Assembly (NCBI GenBank): GCA_002308115.1
Contig: DBVJ01000029.1
Coordinates: 325-20,870 of the forward strand
Origin: Lachnospiraceae bacterium UBA1267
GTDB taxonomy: Bacteria; Bacillota; Clostridia; Lachnospirales; Lachnospiraceae
DNA length: 20,546 nucleotides
Reading direction: 5' to 3'
How positions within the stretch are numbered: position 1 is the first letter of the stretch; each line of letters begins with the position of its first letter. The notes beneath the pieces are model-generated. The model was not told the origin of the DNA, searched no databases, and saw only the letters and a list, made by a program, of their open reading frames with translations. Below, in pieces: positions 7,955-15,494 of this stretch. The translations under genes were made by a program, and so were the position numbers.

Positions 7955-8576
7955 TCAGAATGAAGAAATGAACGAGGCGTTCGCCGGGGAAAACCCGACA
8001 GAAGAGCAGAAGCTCCCTTCGAAGGAAGAACGCATGGCGGCTTTTGAAGCTGTTCTGTTTGCCATGGGCAATTCCGTGCCGGAGGGCGTCCTTTCGGAGG
8101 CCTTGACGCTGTCCCCGGAAGAAGTCGAAGAGACCGCGCGGGCTCTTCAGGAGAAATACGAAAGACCGGATTCCGGTCTGGAACTCATCCGGCTCGAAGA
8201 CGCGTGGCAGCTGCGGACCAAAAGAGCGTACTTTGAAGCGCTTCGCAAGACTGCGGAAAGCCCGGTCAGACCGACCATGACAGGGACGCTTCTTGAGGTG
8301 CTTTCGATCATTGCCTATAAGCAGCCGGTGACCCGGCAGGAGATCGCCGACATTCGCGGCATCTCCAGTGATTACGCGGTCAACCGTCTGGTGGAATTCG
8401 GCCTCATCCAGGAATGCGGCCGCCAGGACGCGCCCGGCAGGGCTATCCTGTTCGGAACGACGGAAGATTTTCTTCGCCAGTTCGGACTGTCGTCGGTGCG
8501 TGAACTGCCGCAGGTCTCGATTCCGGAGGATGAAGAAAACATTGAAACGCCCATCGAGGAGGAAACGGACAAATGA
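7947..8576 (+). CDS. scpB: Segregation and condensation protein B
   Basis: Binds ScpA as a dimer within the SMC-ScpAB complex. 209 residues made of two winged-helix domains; the family signature TLLEVLSIIAYKQPVTRQEI is followed by DIRGISSDYAVNRLVEFGLI and GRAILFGTT in the second domain. The N-terminus carries about 25 acidic and polar residues before the fold begins (MAAFEAVLFAMGN), and the C-terminus has an acidic tail (EDEENIETPIEEE). It overlaps scpA at the 5' end and the next gene at the 3' end (ATGA), indicating coupled translation. Confidence 0.97.
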   Translation: MTDQNEEMNEAFAGENPTEEQKLPSKEERMAAFEAVLFAMGNSVPEGVLSEALTLSPEEVEETARALQEKYERPDSGLELIRLEDAWQLRTKRAYFEALRKTAESPVRPTMTGTLLEVLSIIAYKQPVTRQEIADIRGISSDYAVNRLVEFGLIQECGRQDAPGRAILFGTTEDFLRQFGLSSVRELPQVSIPEDEENIETPIEEETDK

Positions 8577-9121
8577 AGATCATGATTGCTTCGGACCTTC
8601 ACGGTTCATTTTATTACGGACAGAAACTCTTCGAGCGCTTTGAAGAAGAGAAAGCCGAGGAACTGATGCTCCTCGGCGATCTTCTCTATCATGGCGCGCG
8701 GAATGCGCTCCCGGAGGAGTATTCCACAATCAACCTCACAAAGCTTCTGAATCAGTATAAAGACCGGATCCTTGCCGTACGCGGCAACTGCGACGCGGAG
8801 ATCGACCAGACTGTTCTGGAGTTTCCGATCATGTCCGATTATCTCATGACCTGGATCGACGGCAGAAAATGGATCCTCACCCACGGACATCTCTACAACG
8901 AGCAGATCATGCTTCCCCATAACCCCGGCGACGTGCTCTTGCATGGACACACGCACGTCAAGGCGCTTCAGAAGGTAAATGATTTCTACTTCATCAATCC
9001 GGGCTCCGTATCCATCCCGAAAGACGGCCCTGTCCATTCCTACGCCGTGTATGAGGACGGTACTTTTTACCTGAAGGATGTAGAGAGCGGGGAAGTTCTC
9101 CGCAGTATGAAACTGGAGTAA
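8573..9121 (+). CDS. yfcE: YfcE-type phosphodiesterase
   Basis: 182-residue soluble metallophosphoesterase of the YfcE/MJ0936 family. Metal ligands are visible in order: SDLHG (D8, H10), LLGDLL (D36), RGNCD (N72), THGH (H104), and LLHGHTH (H124, H126, H128). The C-terminal FINPGSVSIPKDG is typical for the family. E. coli YfcE hydrolyses model phosphodiesters such as bis-p-nitrophenyl phosphate; the physiological substrate is unknown. The start overlaps the scpB stop. It closes the mutY run and meets the SDR gene tail to tail with only four bases between stop codons and no terminator hairpin. Confidence 0.93.
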   Translation: MKIMIASDLHGSFYYGQKLFERFEEEKAEELMLLGDLLYHGARNALPEEYSTINLTKLLNQYKDRILAVRGNCDAEIDQTVLEFPIMSDYLMTWIDGRKWILTHGHLYNEQIMLPHNPGDVLLHGHTHVKALQKVNDFYFINPGSVSIPKDGPVHSYAVYEDGTFYLKDVESGEVLRSMKLE

Positions 9122-9125
9122 CGGA

Positions 9126-9872
9126 TCACACCACTTTGGTCGCCCCGCTGGTGATCATGATGTGCCCATTCACCCAGGAAGCCTCATCGCTTGCAAGGAA
9201 CAAGACGCTGGCGGCCAGTTCCTCCGGCTGCCCGAAACGCTGCGGGGGAATGGCCTTCAGCCTTGCTTCCAGCTTGTCGGCGGGAATGGTTCGGAGCATA
9301 TCCGTATCGATGAAACCCGGCTCGACCGCGTTGACCGTGATGTTTTTCCGTGCGGATTCCAGCGCAAGCGTTCTGGTAAGCCCGTTGACCGCCGCTTTGG
9401 AAGCTGCATAGTTCGCCTGCCCTACATTACCATGCGCAGAAGTGGAAGAGATGTTGATGATGCGTCCATATTCCTGATCGCGCATCGCCTTGATGACCTC
9501 TGCCGTGCAGTTGTAGGTTCCGAAGAAATTCACGTTCATCACCGCGTGCATCTGCTCGGAGGTCATCTTGTGGAACATCCCGTCCCGATTGATTCCCGCA
9601 TTGTTGACCAGCACGTCGATGCGTCCGAGTTTTTCGTACAGTGCCGTAAAGACTTCGTGCACTTTTTCCTGATCTGAAACGTCCACTCCGCATGCCAGCG
9701 TCCGGTTACCCTCCGGATCCAGTTCTTTCTGCGTCTCCAGGACTTTCTCCTGATTCCAGTCCAGAAGGACGACACATCTGGCATTGTTCTTCAGAAATGC
9801 TTCCGCGATCGCTCTCCCGATTCCCTGGGCAGCTCCTGTAACGACGATATTACGTTCTGAGAAATCGTACAT
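9126..9872 (-). CDS. FabG/PhaB-like short-chain dehydrogenase, probably NAD-linked 3-hydroxyacyl-CoA type
   Basis: 248-residue classical SDR. Rossmann motif TGAAQGIG (12-19), NNAG (90-93), catalytic Ser142-Tyr155-Lys159 (YAASK), and the PGFIDTDM motif are complete. The segment GINRDGMFHKMT resembles acetoacetyl-CoA reductases (PhaB) and FabG. After the second beta strand it has Asp38 (VVLLDWN), which in SDRs favours NAD(H) over NADP(H); FabG and PhaB usually carry a basic residue nearby. This points to an oxidative role on a 3-hydroxyacyl thioester rather than fatty-acid synthesis, but steroid or other alcohols are possible. Two ATGs stand in tandem; the second (9872) is preferred because AGGAGG lies 5 bases before it and only 2 before the first. 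It follows the CoA-transferase gene by 12 bases. Confidence 0.88.
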   Translation of the reverse strand: MYDFSERNIVVTGAAQGIGRAIAEAFLKNNARCVVLLDWNQEKVLETQKELDPEGNRTLACGVDVSDQEKVHEVFTALYEKLGRIDVLVNNAGINRDGMFHKMTSEQMHAVMNVNFFGTYNCTAEVIKAMRDQEYGRIINISSTSAHGNVGQANYAASKAAVNGLTRTLALESARKNITVNAVEPGFIDTDMLRTIPADKLEARLKAIPPQRFGQPEELAASVLFLASDEASWVNGHIMITSGATKVV

Positions 9873-9884
9873 CATAACCTCCTG

Positions 9885-11129
9885 TCAGTTGTTTCCCGAC
9901 GGGCTGTAGGCAGCCCCGTTCTCTTTCATTCTCTGGATCTCTTCCTTGGAAAACCCGACAGAAGAGAGCACTTCTTCCGTATCCTGACCGCATAAAGGCG
10001 CGGGAACGGTAACCAGTTCCGACTCCGGAATGGATTCCATATGGAACGGTGCCCTGGGCATCTTTTCAGTCCTTCCCGTTCTGAAAGTGACGTCCTCGAG
10101 GAAACCGTTGGCCAGAGCCTGTTCATCTTCGGAAATGTCCGCGAAGCTCATGTATTTGACGGCGGCAAAGTCCAGTTCCTTTGCGATCGCAAGCCATTCG
10201 TCCACGGTCTTTGTGAGGAAGGCCTCCCGGAAAATGTTGTATAGTTCCTCCCGGTGCGCGCTCCGCGCTTCAGCCGTGGCATATCGCGGATCGGAAGCCA
10301 GTTCGGGCCTTCCGATCGCCTGACTCATCTGTCCCATCAGTTTCTGGACCATCCCGGTGGCGATGAAGAGATATTCTCCATCCTTACACTGATAATACCC
10401 GCCCGGCAGCGAATGGTACATGCGTTTGAACGGATATTTTCTGCCGAACGGGCGCTGTGTCTGGATCTGCATGGTACCCATGGTGAAGATGCCGGTGTGA
10501 TACAGACAGGACTCCACCCGCTGGCCTTTTCCGGTCTTCTCGCGGTCCATCAGAGCCGCCAGTATCTGGATGATCAGGACGTAGGCAGTCACAGAATCAC
10601 CGACTCCAGAAGGCGGATAAACAGGGACATAGGAGCCGTCATCCTGAATGACAGCCATGTCATGCATAAATCCTGTCCTGGACCAGAAAGCAGTGGTGTC
10701 GAATGCCGGGATATCCGCGTCAGGCCCCTTTCGCCCGAAACCGGTCACCTGAGCGTAGATGAGACTCGGATAGTCCTTTCTAAGGTCGTCATAGGAAATT
10801 CCAAGCCGCCTGAGCCCTGCCTCCCGGGTGTTGGTCAGGAAAACGTCGGAATCCTGAAGCAGTCTGTGAAAGGCGCGTTTGCCGTCTTCCGTCTTCAGAT
10901 TCAGCGAGATCATTTTCTTCCCGGCATTATAGATGTCAAATACCGGGTTTTCGTCTGCGCTGAAATGAGTCGGCACATAATTGACGCCGGTCAGCCGCCA
11001 GGTATCTCCCTGAGGGGCTTCGATCTTGATGACAGAGGCGCCCAGATCCGAAAGAAGCCTTCCTGTCACAGGCGCGGCCACAAAGGTCGAGAGCTCCAGA
11101 ATGCGGATCCCTTCCAAAGGTCTTTTCAT
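9885..11129 (-). CDS. Family III (CaiB/BaiF) CoA-transferase
   Basis: Moves CoA between carboxylic acids through an enzyme-bound anhydride. 414 residues, normal for the family. Seen: LEGIRILELSTFVAAPVTGR at the N-terminus, LGASVIKIEAPQGD, the middle motif YAQVTGFGRKGP, FDTTAFWSRTG (143-153), and GVGDS with the expected catalytic Asp178, aligned by pattern with Asp169 of formyl-CoA transferase. The FDTTAFW segment recalls the 2-hydroxyacid and aryl-lactate CoA-transferases of clostridial amino-acid fermentation, but acid specificity cannot be read. The ATG at 11129 has GGAGG 5 bases upstream; a longer frame to 11246 runs through the promoter and is rejected. First gene of a two-gene operon with the SDR, divergent from the thiolase. 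Confidence 0.92.
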   Translation of the reverse strand: MKRPLEGIRILELSTFVAAPVTGRLLSDLGASVIKIEAPQGDTWRLTGVNYVPTHFSADENPVFDIYNAGKKMISLNLKTEDGKRAFHRLLQDSDVFLTNTREAGLRRLGISYDDLRKDYPSLIYAQVTGFGRKGPDADIPAFDTTAFWSRTGFMHDMAVIQDDGSYVPVYPPSGVGDSVTAYVLIIQILAALMDREKTGKGQRVESCLYHTGIFTMGTMQIQTQRPFGRKYPFKRMYHSLPGGYYQCKDGEYLFIATGMVQKLMGQMSQAIGRPELASDPRYATAEARSAHREELYNIFREAFLTKTVDEWLAIAKELDFAAVKYMSFADISEDEQALANGFLEDVTFRTGRTEKMPRAPFHMESIPESELVTVPAPLCGQDTEEVLSSVGFSKEEIQRMKENGAAYSPSGNN

Positions 11130-11178
11130 ACGTTCCTCCCGAAAAACATGATGAGCCGGGCTTTCTCTGATGTTCTTT

Positions 11179-11207
11179 ATTATAAGGACTGAGAAAAGCA
11201 CATGCAA
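11179..11207 (-). promoter_or_regulatory. Promoter of the CoA-transferase/SDR operon
   Basis: On the minus strand TTGCAT (11202-11207), a 17-base spacer and a perfect TATAAT (11179-11184) are followed by a leader of about 40 bases to the ATG. The -10 is strong and the -35 weak. Confidence 0.65.
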
Positions 11208-11254
11208 GTCTTTCCGGAGTCCGAATGAAGTTTTGTCCAGAAACAACAGGACCG

Positions 11255-11279
11255 TATTCCATTGACATCTCCGGGAATA
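11255..11279. promoter_or_regulatory. Inverted repeat enclosing the thiolase -35 box (candidate operator)
   Basis: TATTCC and GGAATA form perfect 6-bp arms separated by 13 bases, and the -35 hexamer TTGACA lies inside. Its size and placement fit a dimeric repressor site, but no regulator gene is in the window. Confidence 0.4.
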
Positions 11280-11290
11280 GTGTGTTAGTT
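11262..11290 (+). promoter_or_regulatory. Promoter of the thiolase gene
   Basis: A perfect TTGACA (11262-11267) points toward the thiolase, but the hexamer 17 bases on (TTAGTT) is a poor -10, and neighbouring registers are no better. This suggests a promoter that is weak alone or needs an activator. Confidence 0.45.
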
Positions 11291-11320
11291 ATGAATCAGC
11301 ATGTTCATCGGAGTCTTGTC

Positions 11321-11334
11321 CTTACGATCGTGAG
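11321..11334. promoter_or_regulatory. Near-palindrome in the thiolase leader
   Basis: CTTACGATCGTGAG is a 14-bp near-palindrome with an 8-bp perfect core ACGATCGT. It lies downstream of the expected thiolase transcription start and just before its GAGGAGG ribosome binding site, where a bound protein could block elongation. It may be chance. Confidence 0.3.
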
Positions 11335-11360
11335 ATGAAAGGAAGAGGAGGCTGAATCAT

Positions 11361-12575
11361 ATGTTGAGAAATGTCGTTTTGGTGGATGGCGTCCGTACCG
11401 GCTTCGGCAGGATCGGCGGTTCCCTGAAGCAGTTTTCCCTGACGAGTCTTGGCCATTTTGCACTGGATGCGCTGCTTCAGAAGACGCAGATCCTGGAGCG
11501 AGGCGGAAGGATCGAAGGTTTCTATATGGGAAGTTCCTATTATGCGGAAGAGACCCATGCCATCGCCCGTTACACGCTCCTCGGATCCAAGATCCCCTAC
11601 AAATATGAAATCTGGACGAATTTCATCGAGCGTCAGTGCGGATCAGGTTTGGAGGCCATCAACATGGCTGCGGCCACGATCATGCTTGGAAACGCAGACA
11701 TTATGATCGCGGGCGGCGCGGAATCGTTCAGCCGTGTGCCTGCCAAGATCTCCATGGCGTCCGACCCCTACAAGATGACGCCTCCCACGATCTACTGGCC
11801 GCAGAAGCATACGCCTCTGGATGAAGACAATCTCGATATGATCAGCACCGCGGAAAACGTGGCGAAGCTCCTTGGCATCACGAGGGAAGAATGCGATGCC
11901 TTTGCCTGCCGTTCGCAGGCCCGTGCGAGAGCCGCCTGGGAGAAGGGCTATTTTGACGAAGAAGTGATTCCGGTCGTCATTCCGGCGACCCGCAAGACTC
12001 CGGAGATCATTTTCCGTAAAGATGAATTCATGCGCCCGGAGACCACGCTGGAAGGGCTTCAGGCGCTCCGGAGCGTCAAACCCGGCGGTGTGGTGACCGC
12101 AGGAAACGCCTCGGGAAGAAACGACGGCGCCGCCATGATGCTCCTCATGACCGAAGAAAAGGCCAAAGAACTGGGCTATGAACCCTTTGCGCGTTTTGTG
12201 CAGTCCGGCAATGCGGCGCTGGATCCGAAGATCATGGGCCTCGGACCGGTCAAAGCCAGCCAGGACGCGCTGAAACGCGCAGGCCTTACGATGGATGACA
12301 TCGATCTCTGGGAATGCAACGAAGCATTTGCGGCGCAGAACCTGGGCGTCATCAAGGAACTGGAAGAAGAGACCGGGAAGAAGATCGATCAGGAGAAATG
12401 GAACGTGAACGGCGGCGCGATCGCCTATGGTCATCCGAACGGCGCATCAGGCCCCCGCATCGCGATGTTTGCCATGCGTGAACTGGCGAGGAGGGGCGGC
12501 CGCTACGGCATTGCGACGACTTGCTGCGGAGGCGGCCAGGGCGTTGCGACGATCATTGAAAACCTGCGGAGATAA
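11361..12575 (+). CDS. Thiolase (acetyl-CoA C-acyltransferase family)
   Basis: 404-residue thiolase joining or cleaving 3-ketoacyl-CoA. The nucleophile Cys93 is in FIERQCGSGLEAI; the oxyanion motif NEAFAAQN, the histidine loop YGHPNGASGPRI and the C-terminal CCGGGQGVA cysteine motif are all present, so the enzyme should be active. The histidine loop differs from the usual LGHPLGASG, and CCGGGQ replaces the common CIGGGQ; both variants may alter the acyl pocket. The ERQCGSG context is more like degradative thiolases than acetoacetyl-CoA synthases of the PhaA type, but direction is uncertain. GAGGAGG lies 9 bases before the ATG. It diverges from the CoA-transferase/SDR operon, with which it probably shares a pathway, and has no same-strand partner. 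Confidence 0.93.
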   Translation: MLRNVVLVDGVRTGFGRIGGSLKQFSLTSLGHFALDALLQKTQILERGGRIEGFYMGSSYYAEETHAIARYTLLGSKIPYKYEIWTNFIERQCGSGLEAINMAAATIMLGNADIMIAGGAESFSRVPAKISMASDPYKMTPPTIYWPQKHTPLDEDNLDMISTAENVAKLLGITREECDAFACRSQARARAAWEKGYFDEEVIPVVIPATRKTPEIIFRKDEFMRPETTLEGLQALRSVKPGGVVTAGNASGRNDGAAMMLLMTEEKAKELGYEPFARFVQSGNAALDPKIMGLGPVKASQDALKRAGLTMDDIDLWECNEAFAAQNLGVIKELEEETGKKIDQEKWNVNGGAIAYGHPNGASGPRIAMFAMRELARRGGRYGIATTCCGGGQGVATIIENLRR

Positions 12576-12680
12576 ACGTCTTTCACCCGCCTGCTGTCTG
12601 AATTCCGCTTTCCGTCACAATTCGTCTGTAAAACAAGAAAGAACCGTACAAACTGTTCCTGAAAAGAATGAACTTTTATC

Positions 12681-12711
12681 GACCGGCGCCGCTTTGGCGC
12701 CGGTCTTTCTT
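12681..12711 (+). terminator. Rho-independent terminator
   Basis: A perfect 10-bp stem GACCGGCGCC / GGCGCCGGTC with a 5-base loop, followed by TTTCTT. It lies about 105 bases after the thiolase stop. The bases between the thiolase and the hairpin show no convincing gene or promoter. Confidence 0.88.
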
Positions 12712-12767
12712 GATGGAGGCGTACGGATTCCTTTACCATGAGGGGGAGAAAATGAGAGGAAATGCCT

Positions 12768-14294
12768 ATGTTCGGACGAACGGAGACTTCCGCGATCATC
12801 GGGATCGACGGAGAGCCGGTAATGGTGGAAGCAGATTACGGGGACGGCCTGCCGTCCTTTGACATTGTGGGTTTTCTGGGTCAGGAGGTCCGGGAAGCCA
12901 AGGAAAGAGTGCGTTCCGCATTGAAGAATTCCGGGATCCGGGCTGAGCCGGGGAAACTGACGGTCAGCCTGTCTCCGGCGGATCTCAGAAAGTCCGGAAA
13001 CTCTTTCGACCTTCCGATCGCAATGGCGATCCTGATCGCCTTCGGAACCATTCCGCAGGAGATGACGGACGGTTTTGTGTTTTTTGGAGAACTGGCGCTG
13101 GACGGCACCCTGAGGCCGATACGCGGGACGCTTTCGCATGTCATCCTGGCACGCAGCAGGGGAAAGAAAGGCTGCATCGTTCCGAAAGAAAACGCACGCG
13201 AAGCCGCCGTATTCTCTGACTTTCCGGTCTATGCTTTTGACTCTTTGCGGGAAGTCCTGGGATTCGTTCTCGCGCCTGACGAGTGTTTCCGGGAGGAAAC
13301 GGTACGGGAGGATTGGGAGGAAGAGCTTTTTACGGAAGATTTTTCAGAGGTGCTGGGGCAGGAGAGCGTGAAGAGGGCCGCGATCGTCGCCAGCGCGGGG
13401 ATGCACGGGCTTCTCATGATCGGTCCTCCGGGAACAGGCAAAACCCTGACGGCACGCCGCATTCCGACGATACTTCCGCCGCTTACGAATGAAGAACGGA
13501 TCGAATGCACCAAGATCGCCTCAGTGGCAGGCACGCTGGGGACTTCCGGCGGGCTGGTGCGGGTCCGTCCGTTCCGGTCGCCGCACCATACCATTTCCAC
13601 AAACGGACTGGTCGGAGGAGGCGTCTTTCCGCATCCCGGTGAAATGAGCCTGGCCCACAATGGCGTTCTGTTTCTGGATGAACTCCCGGAGTTCTCAAAG
13701 GCAACGCTGGAAGTCATGCGTCAGCCTTTAGAGGACCGTCAGGTCGTGATCACGAGAACGCATGGATCCTATCTGTTCCCGACCCGGGTCATGCTGGTTT
13801 CCGCGATGAATCCGTGCAAATGCGGCTATTATCCGGACCGCTCCCGCTGCAAATGCAGTGAAATGGAAGTCCGGAAATATCTTTCCAGGCTTTCAAGACC
13901 GCTTCTGGACCGGATCGACATTTCCATCGAAGTGCCCAGAGTCTCCGGAGAGGACTTAAGACGCGCAGAACCGGGGCTTGATTCCGAAACCATGCGCGCC
14001 ATGGTCCAAAAGGCCTGGGAGATCGAGAAAGAACGCTATACCGGGGAGGGGATCCTTTTCAATTCCCAGCTTTCAGGAGCCAGGATACGGAAATACTGCC
14101 GGCTGGGGGAAGAGGAGGAAGAGATGCTTTCGGACGCGTTTGAAAGTCTCGGCCTGTCCGCCAGAGCGCATGACCGCATCCTGAAAGTGGCCCGGACGAT
14201 CGCGGATCTGGATGCTTCAGGGGAGATCACGAAGAGGCATCTGGCGGAGGCGATTTCATACCGGCAGCTGGACCGGCGATATTTCGGAGGTTAG
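12768..14294 (+). CDS. comM: ComM/YifB-family Mg-chelatase-like AAA+ ATPase
   Basis: ComM is a hexameric helicase that helps branch migration when transforming DNA is integrated. The 508-residue protein has the usual order: N-terminal ChlI-like domain (SAIIGIDGEPVMVEAD; LPSFDIVGFLGQEVREAKERV), AAA+ core with Walker A GPPGTGKT (219-226) and Walker B VLFLDE (300-305), the MNPCKCGYYPD zinc-like motif with CKC, and the C-terminal LSGARIRKYCRL and AISYRQLDRRY. The ATG at 12768 is preferred over 12762 because GAGAGGA ends 7 bases upstream of it and only 1 upstream of the other. No strong promoter of its own was seen after the terminator at 12681-12711. It runs into dprA with one base between. Confidence 0.95.
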   Translation: MFGRTETSAIIGIDGEPVMVEADYGDGLPSFDIVGFLGQEVREAKERVRSALKNSGIRAEPGKLTVSLSPADLRKSGNSFDLPIAMAILIAFGTIPQEMTDGFVFFGELALDGTLRPIRGTLSHVILARSRGKKGCIVPKENAREAAVFSDFPVYAFDSLREVLGFVLAPDECFREETVREDWEEELFTEDFSEVLGQESVKRAAIVASAGMHGLLMIGPPGTGKTLTARRIPTILPPLTNEERIECTKIASVAGTLGTSGGLVRVRPFRSPHHTISTNGLVGGGVFPHPGEMSLAHNGVLFLDELPEFSKATLEVMRQPLEDRQVVITRTHGSYLFPTRVMLVSAMNPCKCGYYPDRSRCKCSEMEVRKYLSRLSRPLLDRIDISIEVPRVSGEDLRRAEPGLDSETMRAMVQKAWEIEKERYTGEGILFNSQLSGARIRKYCRLGEEEEEMLSDAFESLGLSARAHDRILKVARTIADLDASGEITKRHLAEAISYRQLDRRYFGG

Positions 14295-14295
14295 G

Positions 14296-15381
14296 ATGGA
14301 ACGTAAACTGGCGTTTTTCTTTTTGAATCATCTGACGGCATTCCCTCATGAAAAACTGGAGAAAATGACCGCGCTTTCGGGAGATCCGGAGGAACTGTTT
14401 CTTCTGCATACGGAAGACCTTCTCAAGGCCGGTTTTCTCCTGAGCATTGCGGAATGCGCCCAGTATGAAGCCTGCCGTGATGAGGAGAAACTTCGAATCA
14501 TGTATGAGGAGATGCAGGAAAAAGGGATCCGATATGTCACACGGGAGGAGGAAGAGTATCCGAAAAGACTTTCAGAGATCGAGGACGCGCCTTTCGGATT
14601 GTTTCTTCTGGGACCTTCGCCGGACTGGAACGCGCCAAGCGCCGGGATCGTCGGATCCCGGCGATGCACCGCCTACGGGCGTGACATGGCCTCTTTTTTC
14701 GGACGAGAACTGGCAAGAAAAGGGCTTCTGATCGTCTCAGGCATGGCGCTGGGTGTGGACGGCTATGCGGGACGCGGCGCGCTTCAGGGACATGGCCGCC
14801 ACGCCGCAGTTTTGGGAGGAGGCGTCGACGTCTGCTATCCCAGGGAGAACATTGACCTTTACACAGCTTTGAAAGAGCAGGGCGTCGTGGTGTCCGAGAG
14901 GCCGCTTGGGAGGCAGGCGATGCCATACGATTTTCCGATCCGGAATCGCATCATCAGCGGGCTTTCCGACGTGCTTCTGATCATTGAGGCTGCGCCCAAT
15001 TCGGGCTCTTTGATCACCGCGGAACTGGCAAACCGGCAGGGAAGGGAGGTCTTTTCGTTACCCGGACGGGCAGGAGACAGAATGTCCGAAGGTACGAACC
15101 GGCTGATCCGCGACGGAGCACAGATCCTTCTGAGCCCGGAAGACGTCCTCCAGCGCCTTGGTCTTCAAGTCGGTACAGACACCGTAAACCGGCCGCGCGT
15201 CAGGCTGAACGAACTGGAGAAGCTGCTGTTCGAAGAACTCGGACGAAGCCCCGTGGATACCGAAACACTGCATCAGAGGACCGGCATTCCGTTCACGGTC
15301 CTTCCGGAGATCCTGATTTCCCTGGAGATCAAAGGCCTCATCAAGAAAGAGGCCGCCGGAGGCTATACCAGAGTCGTCTGA
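14296..15381 (+). CDS. dprA: DNA-processing protein DprA
   Basis: DprA protects incoming single-stranded DNA and loads RecA during natural transformation. 361 residues: N-terminal helical SAM-like part (1-85), Rossmann-like core (about 88-290) with GIVGSRRCTAYG, LIVSGMALGVDGYAGRGAL, AVLGGGVDVCYPREN, DFPIRNRIISGLS and NSGSLITAELANRQGR, and a C-terminal winged helix (about 300-361). In the second motif most DprAs read GID..AHRGAL; here the histidine is a glycine (GYAGRGAL). GGAGG lies 5 bases before the ATG, inside the end of comM. With comM it forms a two-gene recombination unit, a frequent pairing; no other competence genes are in the window, so natural competence is not shown. Confidence 0.95.
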   Translation: MERKLAFFFLNHLTAFPHEKLEKMTALSGDPEELFLLHTEDLLKAGFLLSIAECAQYEACRDEEKLRIMYEEMQEKGIRYVTREEEEYPKRLSEIEDAPFGLFLLGPSPDWNAPSAGIVGSRRCTAYGRDMASFFGRELARKGLLIVSGMALGVDGYAGRGALQGHGRHAAVLGGGVDVCYPRENIDLYTALKEQGVVVSERPLGRQAMPYDFPIRNRIISGLSDVLLIIEAAPNSGSLITAELANRQGREVFSLPGRAGDRMSEGTNRLIRDGAQILLSPEDVLQRLGLQVGTDTVNRPRVRLNELEKLLFEELGRSPVDTETLHQRTGIPFTVLPEILISLEIKGLIKKEAAGGYTRVV

Positions 15382-15404
15382 ACGGACAAAAGCGCCTTCG
15401 TCTG

Positions 15405-15433
15405 TTGAATCTTCTGTTGTTTTATTGTAAAAT
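15405..15433 (+). promoter_or_regulatory. SigA-type promoter of the thrE-tsaC operon
   Basis: TTGAAT (15405-15410), a 17-base spacer and TAAAAT (15428-15433) lie in the gap after dprA and would start transcription about 55 bases before the exporter ATG. Four of six and five of six consensus bases match. Confidence 0.72.
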
Positions 15434-15494
15434 ATCATCGCTCTTTTGGAGATTTCCCGAGAAATGGGCAGAACGGAAGGTTTGGAGGCTCTTC

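Noticed and set aside
9124..9156. GATCAC ... GTGATC inverted repeat at the yfcE/SDR junction as a terminator
   Set aside because: Six-base arms with a 21-base loop and no T-run on either side; it lies in the SDR coding end.
9126..11129. Bile-acid (bai-type) operon based on CoA-transferase plus SDR
   Set aside because: The SDR is closer in motif to PhaB/FabG than to BaiA, and no other bai-type gene (ligase, flavin reductase, dehydratase) is present.
10254..11192. 312-codon plus-strand frame opposite the CoA-transferase
   Set aside because: Antisense to a complete family member and without recognisable motifs; it also runs across the promoter region.
11643..12434. 263-codon minus-strand frame opposite the thiolase
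   Set aside because: No motif and low-complexity Arg/His/Gly composition, while the thiolase active-site residues are intact on the plus strand.
12651..12675. GTTC ... GAAC repeat before the thiolase terminator as a LexA-type box
   Set aside because: The half-sites are reversed and the spacing is wrong for a Gram-positive LexA site; no promoter sits there.
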